The translations under genes were made by a program, and so were the position numbers. The notes below the pieces were generated by a model, which saw only the letters and a list, made by a program, of their open reading frames with translations, did not search any database and was not told the origin of the DNA. A DNA stretch of 60,249 bases from Deltaproteobacteria bacterium (GTDB lineage: Bacteria; Myxococcota; SpSt-1050; JACRCP01): assembly GCA_016218965.1 (NCBI GenBank), contig JACRCP010000392.1, positions 1 through 60,249 on the forward strand, in the 5' to 3' direction. Shown one piece after another: positions 16,510 through 24,173 of this stretch (its first letter is position 1; every line of letters starts with the position of its first letter).

Positions 16510-17366
16510 CACTTCGCCTCCAGCTTCAGCGCCCGCAGCGCATTGTCGCGCACGACCTTGCGGAAGATCTCGTCACCGAGATCGAGCGCTTCGAGCTCGG
16601 CGAGCGTCCGCTCGAACGGGAGCAGCGGGTAGTCGGTGGCCCACAGCACCTTGTCCCGGCCCCAGCCGCGGGCGAACTCGACGAACGAGGCCGGCCAGTG
16701 TTTGGGCGTGCGGGCGCTCGTTTCGACGTAGACGTTCGGGTGCTTCCAGGCGAGCGTCATCATCTCCTCGTGCCAGGGCTGGCCGAGGTGGCAGCCGATG
16801 ATCGTGAGCTCGGGGAAGGCGAGCGCGACCTCGTCGAGGTAGATCGGCCGCCCGCACTCGCTGGGCAGCAGCGGTCCCGTGTGGCCCACCTGGATGGCGA
16901 CGGCGGCGCCGAGCTCCTGGGCTGTCAGATACACCGGCCAGTAGTGTTTGTCGTTCGGCGCAAGCCCGGTCATGCCGTCGCCGTACATGTAGGGCTCGAG
17001 CCGGATTACTTTCATGCCCAGGTCGCGGACGAGCCGTTCGACCCCGCGGGCGACCTCGCCGGGCTTCTTCAAGGGGTTGACGGTGCCCGAGCCTACGAAG
17101 CGATCCCGGTGCCGCGTCACGATCCCGGCGACCTCCTCGTTGGAAACCACGGCCACGTCCTTGTGGTAGAAGGCCGAGAGCACGCAACGGTCCACGCCCG
17201 CCGCGTCCATCTCCCCGAGCATCTGCTCGACGCTCATCCCCTCGAATATGACCTTTGGTGAGCGGTACTTCCTGAAGATGTGCAGGTACTCGGCGGGCCA
17301 CTTCTTCGCGCCCTCCGGTCCGATCCAGCTCCCCCAGGCGTCGATCGCGATTCGCTCCCGGCTCAT
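16509..17366 (-). CDS. Amidohydrolase-superfamily protein (family 2/ACMSD-like), atypical metal site (285 aa)
   Basis: The TIM-barrel amidohydrolase pattern is clear: VAIQVGHTGPL (His), IIGCHLGQPWHEE (His) and LWATDYPLLPF (Asp of the TDYP motif). The usual HxH at the end of strand 1 is missing, because the N-terminus reads IAIDAWGSWIG. The metal site must be altered or absent. Relatives of this superfamily act as decarboxylases or hydrolases, and some cleave beta-ketoacyl-CoAs in aromatic side-chain degradation. The neighbouring beta-keto acid cleavage enzyme makes that reading attractive but not proven. The start ATG 17366 overlaps the upstream stop by ATGA. Confidence 0.8.
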   Translation of the reverse strand: MSRERIAIDAWGSWIGPEGAKKWPAEYLHIFRKYRSPKVIFEGMSVEQMLGEMDAAGVDRCVLSAFYHKDVAVVSNEEVAGIVTRHRDRFVGSGTVNPLKKPGEVARGVERLVRDLGMKVIRLEPYMYGDGMTGLAPNDKHYWPVYLTAQELGAAVAIQVGHTGPLLPSECGRPIYLDEVALAFPELTIIGCHLGQPWHEEMMTLAWKHPNVYVETSARTPKHWPASFVEFARGWGRDKVLWATDYPLLPFERTLAELEALDLGDEIFRKVVRDNALRALKLEAK

Positions 17367-18244
17367 GACTGGTTCCTCCGCAGTTTCAGGATGGCGCGCG
17401 CCTCGCCGGGGCTCGCGGGCTCGACCCCCAGGTCGCGCAGGATTCGGACCGCCTTCTCGACGATCTGCCCGTTTCCGCGGGCGAGCTCGCCGCGCGCGAT
17501 GTAAACGTTGTCCTCCATGCCGACGCGCACGTGGCCGCCCATGGCCACGGCGGCGCCGAGCATGCGGAAGTGGTTCCGGGCCCCGATGGCGCTCACGAGC
17601 CACTGCGCCCCCGGTGGAAGCCCATCGGCGAGGTGGACGAGGTTTCTCACCGTGGCCTCGGTGACCTCGCCGGGGATCCCCATGACGAAATTGACGAGCA
17701 GCGGCTCGGCGAGCACGCCGCGCGCGTGCAGGGCTCGCAGGTTGTTGACCATGCCCGCGTGGTATATCTCGAGCTCGGGTTTCGTGCCATGCTCGAGGAA
17801 GACGCGGGCGACGCGCTCCATCTCCTCGTGCGACGCGAAGAGCGGCACGAAGCGATCCCCCACCCAGCGGCCCCTGCGCTCGTCGAACCTGCCCAGCAGA
17901 CTCCCGCCGCCCAACGAGAGCGACGCGATCTCGGGGCGAAGCTCCGGCACGACCCGGATCCGCTCTTCGATCGGGAGTCCCGCCACGGCCCCTCCGGTCG
18001 TAAGGTTCACGATCGCGTCGCACCCGGCTTCGCGCAGACCCTCCACGATGCGCCGGAAGACCGCCGCGTCGGCCGCCGCCTTGCCGCCGCCGTCGCGGGC
18101 GTGCAGGTGCAGGACCGCGGCGCCCGAGCGCCAGGCCTCGATCCCCTGCGCGACGATCTCATCCGGCTGCTCGGGCAGGTTCGGGTTGGCTTCCTTGCCC
18201 TGCTGAGCGCCGGTCAGGGCGCATGTGATGATCACCCTATCCAT
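17363..18244 (-). CDS. Beta-keto acid cleavage enzyme, BKACE family (293 aa)
   Basis: BKACE (formerly DUF849), the family of 3-keto-5-aminohexanoate cleavage enzyme (Kce), which condenses a beta-keto acid with acetyl-CoA to give acetoacetate and a new CoA ester. Zinc ligands are visible as His46 and His48 in VLHLHARD and Glu244 in RVGMEDNVY. NLTTGG, SLGGGS and the ELEIYHAGM segment (Glu at the end of a strand) also match the family. Length is normal. It starts 12 bases after the second crotonase and ends in an ATGA overlap with the amidohydrolase. It implies that the pathway forms a 3-keto acid, as free acid rather than CoA ester. Confidence 0.93.
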   Translation of the reverse strand: MDRVIITCALTGAQQGKEANPNLPEQPDEIVAQGIEAWRSGAAVLHLHARDGGGKAAADAAVFRRIVEGLREAGCDAIVNLTTGGAVAGLPIEERIRVVPELRPEIASLSLGGGSLLGRFDERRGRWVGDRFVPLFASHEEMERVARVFLEHGTKPELEIYHAGMVNNLRALHARGVLAEPLLVNFVMGIPGEVTEATVRNLVHLADGLPPGAQWLVSAIGARNHFRMLGAAVAMGGHVRVGMEDNVYIARGELARGNGQIVEKAVRILRDLGVEPASPGEARAILKLRRNQS

Positions 18245-18256
18245 CTCGCGCCGCCG

Positions 18257-19045
18257 TCACTTTCCCGTGAACTCGGCCCGCCGCTTCTCGAGAAAGGCCG
18301 CCATGCCCTCCTTCTGATCGCGGGTCATGAAGTTGAGCATCACTGTGTTGATGGAAAAGTCGATGGCCGACTCGAGGTCGGTAGTCATCCACTTGTGGAT
18401 GATCTCCTTTTGTGTGCCCAGCGCGGTCGGGCTCTTCCCGGCCAACTTGGCGCACAGGGCAGAAACGGCCGCCTCCAGTCCCTCCGCGGGAACCACCTGC
18501 TGCACCAGCCCGCGGCGCTCGGCCTTCGCGGCGTCCCAGTACTCGCCCAGGTAGGCCATCTCCCTCGCGCCCTGGATGCCGATGCAGAGCGGCAGGATCG
18601 CGGCCTCGACGATGGCGGGGATGCCGCGGTGAATGTTGGGCAGACCGAATCGGGCGCGGTCGCTCGCGATCATGAAGTCGCACGAGACGGCAAGCTCCAG
18701 GCCCGCTCCGAGGCACAAACCGTCGATGACGCAGACGATCGGCTTCCCGGTGGTGCGCAGCGCGAGGAAGGTCCGGTGCAGCTCGCGGCCGACCTCGCGC
18801 GCCTCGATCCCATGCATATCCTTGACATAGGCGACGTCGATGCCGGCCGAGAACGCCTTCTCGCATGCCGAGTCGATCCGGATGACGCGTATGGCGCGGT
18901 CGGACGCGGCGTCGCAGAGCGCCCCGCGCAGCTCGACCAGCATCGTGCCGTCAATGGCGTTGAGCACCCCGGGTCGGTTCAGCGTGACGCGGAGGGCCGG
19001 GCCCTTCCGCACGCAGCGGATCGTCTTGCGGCCGCGGTCGCTCAT
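18257..19045 (-). CDS. Crotonase-fold protein, one catalytic Glu retained (262 aa)
   Basis: Enoyl-CoA hydratase/isomerase superfamily member with the oxyanion-hole segment KAFSAGIDVAYV. The first catalytic Glu is retained (GLCLGAGLELAVSCDF). The second is Asn (FGLPNIHRGIPAIVE). An N-terminal extension precedes VTLNRPGVLNAID. AGGTGA lies just upstream of ATG 19045. The active-site change suggests isomerase, hydrolase or C-C cleavage chemistry rather than plain hydration; ring-opening hydrolases of alicyclic CoA esters belong to this superfamily. It is the second of three crotonases in the operon, each with a different residue pair. Confidence 0.87.
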   Translation of the reverse strand: MSDRGRKTIRCVRKGPALRVTLNRPGVLNAIDGTMLVELRGALCDAASDRAIRVIRIDSACEKAFSAGIDVAYVKDMHGIEAREVGRELHRTFLALRTTGKPIVCVIDGLCLGAGLELAVSCDFMIASDRARFGLPNIHRGIPAIVEAAILPLCIGIQGAREMAYLGEYWDAAKAERRGLVQQVVPAEGLEAAVSALCAKLAGKSPTALGTQKEIIHKWMTTDLESAIDFSINTVMLNFMTRDQKEGMAAFLEKRRAEFTGK

Positions 19046-19050
19046 TTCGT

Positions 19051-19842
19051 TCACCTCCCTTTGAATTCGGGCGCGCGCTTCTCGACGAAGGCGCGGATCC
19101 CCTCGGCGGCGTCCTCGGTCGCACGCAGCGGCTCGGCGTGCATCTGCTCGACACGAAGACCGTCGGCGAGCGGAAGGTTCAGGCCCCGGTACGCCGCCGC
19201 CCGCGCCGTCTGGACGGCAAGCGGGGCGCACAGGGCGATTCGCCCCGCCAGCGCCCGCGCCTCGTCCAACAGGCGATCGGCGGGCACGACCCGGTTGACG
19301 AGGCCGAGCCGGAGCGCGGTGGCCGCGTCGATCGGGTCTCCGGTGAGCAGCATCTCCAGCGCCGCGCCCAGCGGGACGGCCCGGGGCAACCGTTGCGTCC
19401 CGCCTGCGCCGGGCATGATGCCGCGCTTGACCTCGGGCAGGCCGAAGGTGGCGTGAACGGCGGCGACACGCAGGTCGCATGCCAGCGCCAGCTCGAGCCC
19501 GCCCGCCAGACAATGGCCGTTGACGGCCGCGATGACCGGCTTTCCGGGGTCCAGGTTTCGGGTGATGCCACCCAGACCCGGCTCGCGCTCGGCGCGCTCG
19601 CGCCGCTCGATGGGCGTCATCGACCGATACCAGGCGCCGATCTCCCTGATATCGGCCCCAGCGCAGAACGCGTTGTCGCCGGCGCCCGTCAGGATGGCGA
19701 CCCGCAGCTCGGCGTCGTCGCGCAGCGTCCGCCATGCCTCGCACAGCGCCCGCGTCATCTCCAGCGACAGCGCGTTGCGGGCCTCGGGCCGGTCGATCGT
19801 GATGACGAACACGTGCCCGTCGCGCTCCGTGCGAATGCTCAC
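19051..19842 (-). CDS. Enoyl-CoA hydratase, canonical active site (263 aa)
   Basis: A classical enoyl-CoA hydratase by residues. The first Glu is in AGGLELALACDL and the second in FGLPEVKRGIMPGAGGTQRL. The oxyanion hole is formed by AFCAGADIREI. It should add water across the trans-2-enoyl-CoA made by one of the two acyl-CoA dehydrogenases. The GTG start at 19842 overlaps the preceding DUF35 stop by GTGA. Length is typical for the family. Confidence 0.93.
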   Translation of the reverse strand: MSIRTERDGHVFVITIDRPEARNALSLEMTRALCEAWRTLRDDAELRVAILTGAGDNAFCAGADIREIGAWYRSMTPIERRERAEREPGLGGITRNLDPGKPVIAAVNGHCLAGGLELALACDLRVAAVHATFGLPEVKRGIMPGAGGTQRLPRAVPLGAALEMLLTGDPIDAATALRLGLVNRVVPADRLLDEARALAGRIALCAPLAVQTARAAAYRGLNLPLADGLRVEQMHAEPLRATEDAAEGIRAFVEKRAPEFKGR

Positions 19843-20255
19843 GCGTGGTCCTCCGTGGCTTCGAGCGGCTCGAAGCCTTCGATGTCCGTGATGCTGCCAG
19901 TCCGTTCCGGCAACAGGCGCGCCCGGACCCGCGCGCCGATGGTCCACTTCGCGCCGGCAGGAAGGAGCCGGTGCAGCATTGCCGTGTCGGCGCCGTCCGG
20001 TCGGACGAGGCCGAAGACTCCCGCGGCGGTCTCGGTAAACGAAACCACCGTGCCCGCGGGGTCGACGACTACCGGCTCGCCGGTCTCCTCGCCGCACCGC
20101 GGGCAAAAGGATCGCGCGGGGCACAGCACGCGCCGGCACGCCGGGCACGGCGAACCGAGGATCCGCCCCTCGTCACGCAGGACGACCAGGAATCGGCTGG
20201 CGGCCCGGCCGGCGGCGTAGGTGAAGGGGATGTGAATCGAGCCCTCGCGGATCAC
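19839..20255 (-). CDS. DUF35 Zn-ribbon/OB-fold protein 2 (138 aa)
   Basis: A Zn-ribbon with two Cys pairs, CPACRRVLC and CPRCGEE, is followed by an OB-fold (VVVDPAGTVVSFTETAAGVFG, written in two parts here: VVVDPAGTVV and SFTETAAG). DUF35 proteins partner thiolase-fold enzymes, either as CoA-binding chaperones or as subunits of Ltp/ChsH-type aldolase complexes. An unusual ~35-residue N-terminal part (SIHIPFTYAAGRAASRFL) precedes the ribbon. The GTG start overlaps the first DUF35 stop by GTGA. Two DUF35 genes beside two thiolase-fold genes suggest matched pairs. Confidence 0.88.
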   Translation of the reverse strand: MIREGSIHIPFTYAAGRAASRFLVVLRDEGRILGSPCPACRRVLCPARSFCPRCGEETGEPVVVDPAGTVVSFTETAAGVFGLVRPDGADTAMLHRLLPAGAKWTIGARVRARLLPERTGSITDIEGFEPLEATEDHA

Positions 20256-20704
20256 GACAGCACCTCGAAGTGCAGGATGTCGTCCATCGCCCCGCGCAGC
20301 GCGGGCCGCCAGACCGCGCGGACCCGGCTGCCGACGCGCAGGCGCGCCGGGTCCGCCTCGGCGAGGTAGTGGTTGAGCGTGGTGTCGGCGCCGTCGAGGC
20401 GGATGAGACCCATGCCGTAGGGCGCCGGGCGCGGCTCGCCCGTCCGCCCATCGAGAATCGGCGTGTGCACGACCGTCCAGGCGACGAGCGTACCGACGTC
20501 GCGGACCGGCACCCGCTCGGTCATGCGCAGGCGGCAGTTGCCGCAGAAGGGACGTGGCGGGAGATACCGGCGCCCGCAGCCGCCGCAGCGCAACGCCTCG
20601 ATGCGCCGGTCGCTCAGGTCCGCGCAGAAGCGCTCCATCGCTTCGCCCGAGGCGTAGCGCCAGGCGAGGTCCATCGTGTGCTTGACGGCGATCCGTTCGC
20701 TCAT
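20252..20704 (-). CDS. DUF35 Zn-ribbon/OB-fold protein 1 (150 aa)
   Basis: The canonical layout is seen: a helical N-terminus (YASGEAMERFCADL), the zinc ribbon CGGCGRRYLPPRPFCGNC, then an OB-fold (GTLVAWTVVHTP, YGMGLIRLDG). In steroid side-chain and related catabolic operons such proteins form the partner of a lipid-transfer-type aldolase or bind the CoA substrate. The ATG overlaps the stop of the second thiolase-fold gene by ATGA, which fits a stoichiometric complex. Catalysis by this protein alone is not expected. Confidence 0.9.
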   Translation of the reverse strand: MSERIAVKHTMDLAWRYASGEAMERFCADLSDRRIEALRCGGCGRRYLPPRPFCGNCRLRMTERVPVRDVGTLVAWTVVHTPILDGRTGEPRPAPYGMGLIRLDGADTTLNHYLAEADPARLRVGSRVRAVWRPALRGAMDDILHFEVLS

Positions 20705-21855
20705 GGCTCGGCTCCGAGCACGACGGCGTCGGCCCAGGCGTAGACGCCGTAGCCCGTAGCGAGGGCGAGCCGCGCGCCGTCCACCTGGCGCGCGCCCCCG
20801 CGGCCGTGGATCTGGAGCGCGGCCTCGGCGACGCGGATGACACCCGAGGCGCCGACCGGGTTGGTCGAAAGCACTCCGCCCGACGGGTTGACGGGCAGCG
20901 CGCCGTCCATGCTCGTAACGCCGTCCTCGATGAGCCGCCCCGCCCCGCCGTCCTCGCAGAAGCCGAGTGCCTCGTACCAGGCGAGCTCGGCGTATGTGAC
21001 CGGTTCGTAGATTTCGGCCACGTCGAGCTCGGCGAGCGGATCGATGATCCCCGCCGCAGCGTAGACGGCGCGCGAAGCGTCGCGCAAGGTCCGCATCGCG
21101 CACAGCCGCCGGTCGATGTCGCCGAGGTAGGGCTGCTCGTGGCGCGTCGCCGTGGCCTTGACCCACGCCGGCCGCGAACACGCCCGCCGCGCGCACTCCT
21201 CGCTCGCGACGACCATGGCGCACGCGCCGTCCGACTGCGGGCACATGTCGAAGAGCCGCACCGGGTGGGCCAGCATGCGCGAGGCGAGCACCTCCTCGAC
21301 CGTCACCTCCGGCGACTTCAGATGTGCGTGGGGGTTTCGCGCGGCGTTTGTGCGTGCCTTGACCGCGACGAGCGCGGCCTGCCGCTCGGTCACCCCCCGC
21401 TCTGTCATGTACTCGGAGATCGACAGCGCGAAGTTGCCGAGCGCGCCCGAGGCCACGGCGCGGTCCCAGAAAGGATCAGTCAGCGCCATGCCCGTCTGGG
21501 TGTGCCCCTCGGAGTGCTTCTCGAAACCGACGACAAGCGCCGTGTCGAACAGTCCCGAGGCAACCTGGTGGAAGGCCGCGATGCAGGCGCTCGTCCCCGA
21601 GGTCCCGCCCGTCGCCACCTTCATGCAGGGCTTGCCGCAGGCGAATGCGCCCTCGCCGGCCCACAGCTCGGGGAACGCGCGTCCCTCGAACAGCTCCATA
21701 TTCGACAGGAGCACGGCGTCGATGTCCGCCGGGCGCAACTCCGCGTCGGCCAGGGCGGCCGCCGCGGCCTCGCGGACGAGTTCCGGCTGTGAGGCGTCGT
21801 CCCGGCAGCGCGCATGCCGCGTCTGCCCCGTGCCGATGATGGCGACGCGCCTCAT
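20701..21855 (-). CDS. Thiolase-fold protein, lipid-transfer/aldolase type, no nucleophilic Cys (384 aa)
   Basis: Thiolase superfamily of the SCP-x/Ltp/archaeal-AACT branch: VAIIGTGQTRH at the N-terminus, then VASGLFDTALVVGFEKHSEG, and the C-terminal NPSGGVLSTNPVGASG. By alignment to VASG, the position of the catalytic Cys is Gly (VATGGTSGTSACIAAF); the nearest Cys is seven residues later. Ordinary thiolysis is therefore unlikely. Ltp2-type relatives without the Cys act as retro-aldolases with a DUF35 partner, and the DUF35 gene follows directly. The likely reaction is C-C cleavage of a beta-hydroxyacyl-CoA. ATGA overlaps occur at both ends. Confidence 0.85.
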   Translation of the reverse strand: MRRVAIIGTGQTRHARCRDDASQPELVREAAAAALADAELRPADIDAVLLSNMELFEGRAFPELWAGEGAFACGKPCMKVATGGTSGTSACIAAFHQVASGLFDTALVVGFEKHSEGHTQTGMALTDPFWDRAVASGALGNFALSISEYMTERGVTERQAALVAVKARTNAARNPHAHLKSPEVTVEEVLASRMLAHPVRLFDMCPQSDGACAMVVASEECARRACSRPAWVKATATRHEQPYLGDIDRRLCAMRTLRDASRAVYAAAGIIDPLAELDVAEIYEPVTYAELAWYEALGFCEDGGAGRLIEDGVTSMDGALPVNPSGGVLSTNPVGASGVIRVAEAALQIHGRGGARQVDGARLALATGYGVYAWADAVVLGAEP

Positions 21856-22916
21856 GGCGCCGCCTCCAGGATGGCGACCGCCTGGCCCTGGCCGGCGGGA
21901 CCCCAGGCACCGTGGACCAGTGCACGGCCAAGACGTGGTTCGTCGCGAAGGCGGCGGGCGGCATCCACGAGGCGGCCGAGGCCCGCCGCGCATGGGGCAT
22001 CCCCCGCGTAGAGGCCGCCGCCCGGCGAGATCGCGGCGCTCTTGCACGCGGCGCCGAGGACCTGTCGCAGCAGATCCTCCTCGTGCGGGTAGCGGCACGA
22101 CGGCTCGAGCAGCCCGAACGGCGCGTCCGGAGCGAGCGCAGCCGAGCGGCAGGCGCGGTCGAAGGCACGCCGCAGCCCGGGACGGCTCGAAAGCGGCCGG
22201 TCGCCTGGAGCGTGGGCCTCCAGGTCGTGGCCGGCAGCGACCCACCGGACGGGCAACCCGTCACCGTCAGCCCGGAGCACCACGGCGTAGGCCGCGTCTG
22301 CCGGCGGCGCCTCCATCGCCTGCGTGAGCGGCGAGGCCAGGACCGGGGCCGCAAGCACGTCCTCGGGCGCGACCGCGGCGGCGACACCGTGCGGCGCCGC
22401 GTCGGCCCGCCTGCGGGCGACGACGTGGCCCCATCGTTCGACCGCTTCGGGATCGCGGTCGCACAGCAGGCGCGCCTCGAGGCCCGCGATGGTGCTGAAG
22501 TTGACCCCGAGCGGCTGCAGGAAGATCGGGTCCACGGCCCATGCCTCGATGGCGGCCCGCGGCGCCATGGACGCCTTCCCGTGCGCCACGACCAGCACCG
22601 TCCGGCAGGCGCCGGCCCGAAGCTGACATGCGGCGTGGATGGCCGCGCAAAGGCCATCGGCCGCGATCCGGGTCTCGGGCTTCATCACGGCGCCGATCAC
22701 CTCGGTCACCGCGACGTTGGAGGCGGTCAGGCCGTCAAAGAGGTCCACCGACGCCGTGACAACGGCGTCGATGTCGACCCACCGGACGACCGCGTCACCG
22801 AGCGCACGCTCCACCGCATCGAGCACCATCTCGGGGATCGAGCGCGGATCGGCCGCCGACGGGCCCGACTGGCCGACGCCGGCGACGCCGATCGAGCCGT
22901 GCAGATCCACGTTCAT
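21852..22916 (-). CDS. Divergent thiolase-fold protein, catalytic Cys absent (354 aa)
   Basis: More divergent than its neighbour but with the same fold signals: SIGVAGVGQSG at the N-terminus, VRWVDIDAVVTASVDLFDG, and LRAGACRTVLVVAHGK. The nucleophile position is Ala (RIAADGLCAAIHAA). The C-terminal half keeps LLEPSCRYPHEEDLL and PGGGLYAGDAP, where the canonical enzyme has NPSGG. It could be the non-catalytic half of a heteromeric complex with the adjacent thiolase-fold protein (inference). The ATG at 22916 overlaps the acyl-CoA dehydrogenase stop by ATGA. Confidence 0.78.
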   Translation of the reverse strand: MNVDLHGSIGVAGVGQSGPSAADPRSIPEMVLDAVERALGDAVVRWVDIDAVVTASVDLFDGLTASNVAVTEVIGAVMKPETRIAADGLCAAIHAACQLRAGACRTVLVVAHGKASMAPRAAIEAWAVDPIFLQPLGVNFSTIAGLEARLLCDRDPEAVERWGHVVARRRADAAPHGVAAAVAPEDVLAAPVLASPLTQAMEAPPADAAYAVVLRADGDGLPVRWVAAGHDLEAHAPGDRPLSSRPGLRRAFDRACRSAALAPDAPFGLLEPSCRYPHEEDLLRQVLGAACKSAAISPGGGLYAGDAPCAAGLGRLVDAARRLRDEPRLGRALVHGAWGPAGQGQAVAILEAAP

Positions 22917-24070
22917 CGCGCTCCCTCGCGCGGCTCGAGGCCGCTCGTGCGGGCGATGATCTCGCGCATGACCTCGCTCGTCCCCGCGCCGACGGAAAAC
23001 GCCAGCGAGTCGCGCTGGAGGCGCCCGATGGCGTACTCCTCCATGTAGCGGTTGCCGCCGAAGATCTGGGCGCATCCGTGCGCCACGCCGACGCTCGCCT
23101 CGGCGGCGAAGAGCTTGGCCATCGATATCTCCTGGTTGCAGGGTTCGCCGCGTACGTACAGGTCGATGGCGCGGTAGGTCAGCGCCTCGGCGGCCTCGAT
23201 GCTCGTGAGTGCGTCGGCGAGCCGGTGCCGCCACACCTGAAAGCCGAGGAGCGGCTGCCCGAAGGCCTTGCGCTCGTGGCCGTAACGCCGCGCCTCCTCC
23301 CACATCAGCCGCATCTGCTGGCAGCAGATGAGCGCCAGCACCAGCCGCTCGCCCTCGAAGCCCTGCATGATGAGCTTGAATCCGCCGTGCTCCGGGCCTA
23401 CGAGGTAGCGCGCCGGAACCCGGCAGTCCTCGAAGGAAAGCTCGGCCGTGTCTGAAGCATGGCAGCCAATCTTGCGCAGGCGCTGGCTCTTTCGGAAGCC
23501 CGGTGCGTCCGTCGGAATGACGACGAGCGAGATCCCGCGGTGCCCCGGCCCGCCGGTCCGGACCGCCGTCGTGGCGAAGTCCGCGATGGAGCCGTTGGTG
23601 ATGAAGGTCTTCGTCCCGTTGACGACGTAGTCGCCGCCATCGCGGACCGCGCGGGTCCGGATGGCGCCGACGTCGCTGCCGGCGTCGGGCTCGGTCACCG
23701 CGAGCGCGCCGATGCGCTCGCCCGCCGCGGCAGGCCCCACGAACAACTCCTTGAGTTCATCGGTCCCCGCGCGGTCGATGACCTTGGTGGCGAACTCGGC
23801 GTGGGCCAGCACGCTCACCGCGACGCCGATGGAGCCGCAGCGGACCAGCTCCTGCACGAGCACGGCCGTGGACCAGAAGTCGAGCCCGCTGCCGCCATGA
23901 GCCTCGGACAGACGGACCCCCAAAAAGCCCGGTTCCCCGAGCTTCCGGAACAGCTCGCGCGGCAGGGCTCCGGCCGCCTCCCACTCGAGTGCATGGGGCG
24001 CAATCTCCCGCCCGACGAGCTCCCGCAGCGACCGGCGGAACATCTCGTGCTCTTGCAAAAACGGCGTCAT
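22913..24070 (-). CDS. Acyl-CoA dehydrogenase, isovaleryl-CoA-type active site (385 aa)
   Basis: First gene of the operon. ATG 24070 has GAGGAG 8 bases upstream; the frame extends further but enters the promoter. Signatures are VTEPDAGSDVGAIRTRA, TFITNGSIADF and a C-terminal SVGAGTSEVMREIIAR. The usual C-terminal base position is Ala (GAGTSE), as in isovaleryl-CoA dehydrogenase. The alternative Glu is present in EGERLVLALICCQQ. This class prefers branched or bulky acyl chains, a clue to the substrate. It would introduce the first double bond. Confidence 0.92.
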   Translation of the reverse strand: MTPFLQEHEMFRRSLRELVGREIAPHALEWEAAGALPRELFRKLGEPGFLGVRLSEAHGGSGLDFWSTAVLVQELVRCGSIGVAVSVLAHAEFATKVIDRAGTDELKELFVGPAAAGERIGALAVTEPDAGSDVGAIRTRAVRDGGDYVVNGTKTFITNGSIADFATTAVRTGGPGHRGISLVVIPTDAPGFRKSQRLRKIGCHASDTAELSFEDCRVPARYLVGPEHGGFKLIMQGFEGERLVLALICCQQMRLMWEEARRYGHERKAFGQPLLGFQVWRHRLADALTSIEAAEALTYRAIDLYVRGEPCNQEISMAKLFAAEASVGVAHGCAQIFGGNRYMEEYAIGRLQRDSLAFSVGAGTSEVMREIIARTSGLEPREGAR

Positions 24071-24119
24071 CTCTGCTCTCCTCGCGGGCCGTCCGCCCCC
24101 GATCCGACCCTCCGGCGAA

Positions 24120-24148
24120 AGATAGTTCAGGCGATACTCAGTTGTCAA
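24120..24148 (-). promoter_or_regulatory. Sigma-70-type promoter of the 14-gene CoA-thioester operon
   Basis: On the minus strand TTGACA (24148-24143) is followed by a 17-base spacer and CTATCT (24125-24120). Spacing is ideal and the -35 box is perfect. The predicted transcript starts about 42 bases before the first ATG. One copy of the direct repeat lies in the spacer and the other just upstream of the -35 box. Confidence 0.7.
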
Positions 24149-24160
24149 GTGATACTCAGT
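24133..24160. promoter_or_regulatory. Direct-repeat operator candidate ACTGAGTATC x2
   Basis: GATACTCAGT occurs at 24133-24142 and again at 24151-24160 (ACTGAGTATC on the coding strand). The copies are 18 bp apart start to start and flank TTGACA. Each copy contains the small palindrome ACT-G-AGT. The position suits repression by the operon's own TetR protein. Confidence 0.55.
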
Positions 24161-24173
24161 ACGGAATCGGCGA

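Noticed and set aside
17531..19456. A 641-codon open frame on the plus strand across the crotonase/BKACE genes
   Set aside because: It lies antisense to three genes with clear family motifs, has Arg/Ala/His-rich composition typical of high-GC shadow frames, and no recognisable domain.
20701..22916. Calling the two thiolase-fold genes acetyl-CoA acetyltransferases
   Set aside because: Neither has a Cys at the nucleophile position when aligned on the conserved VASG/RAGA segment.
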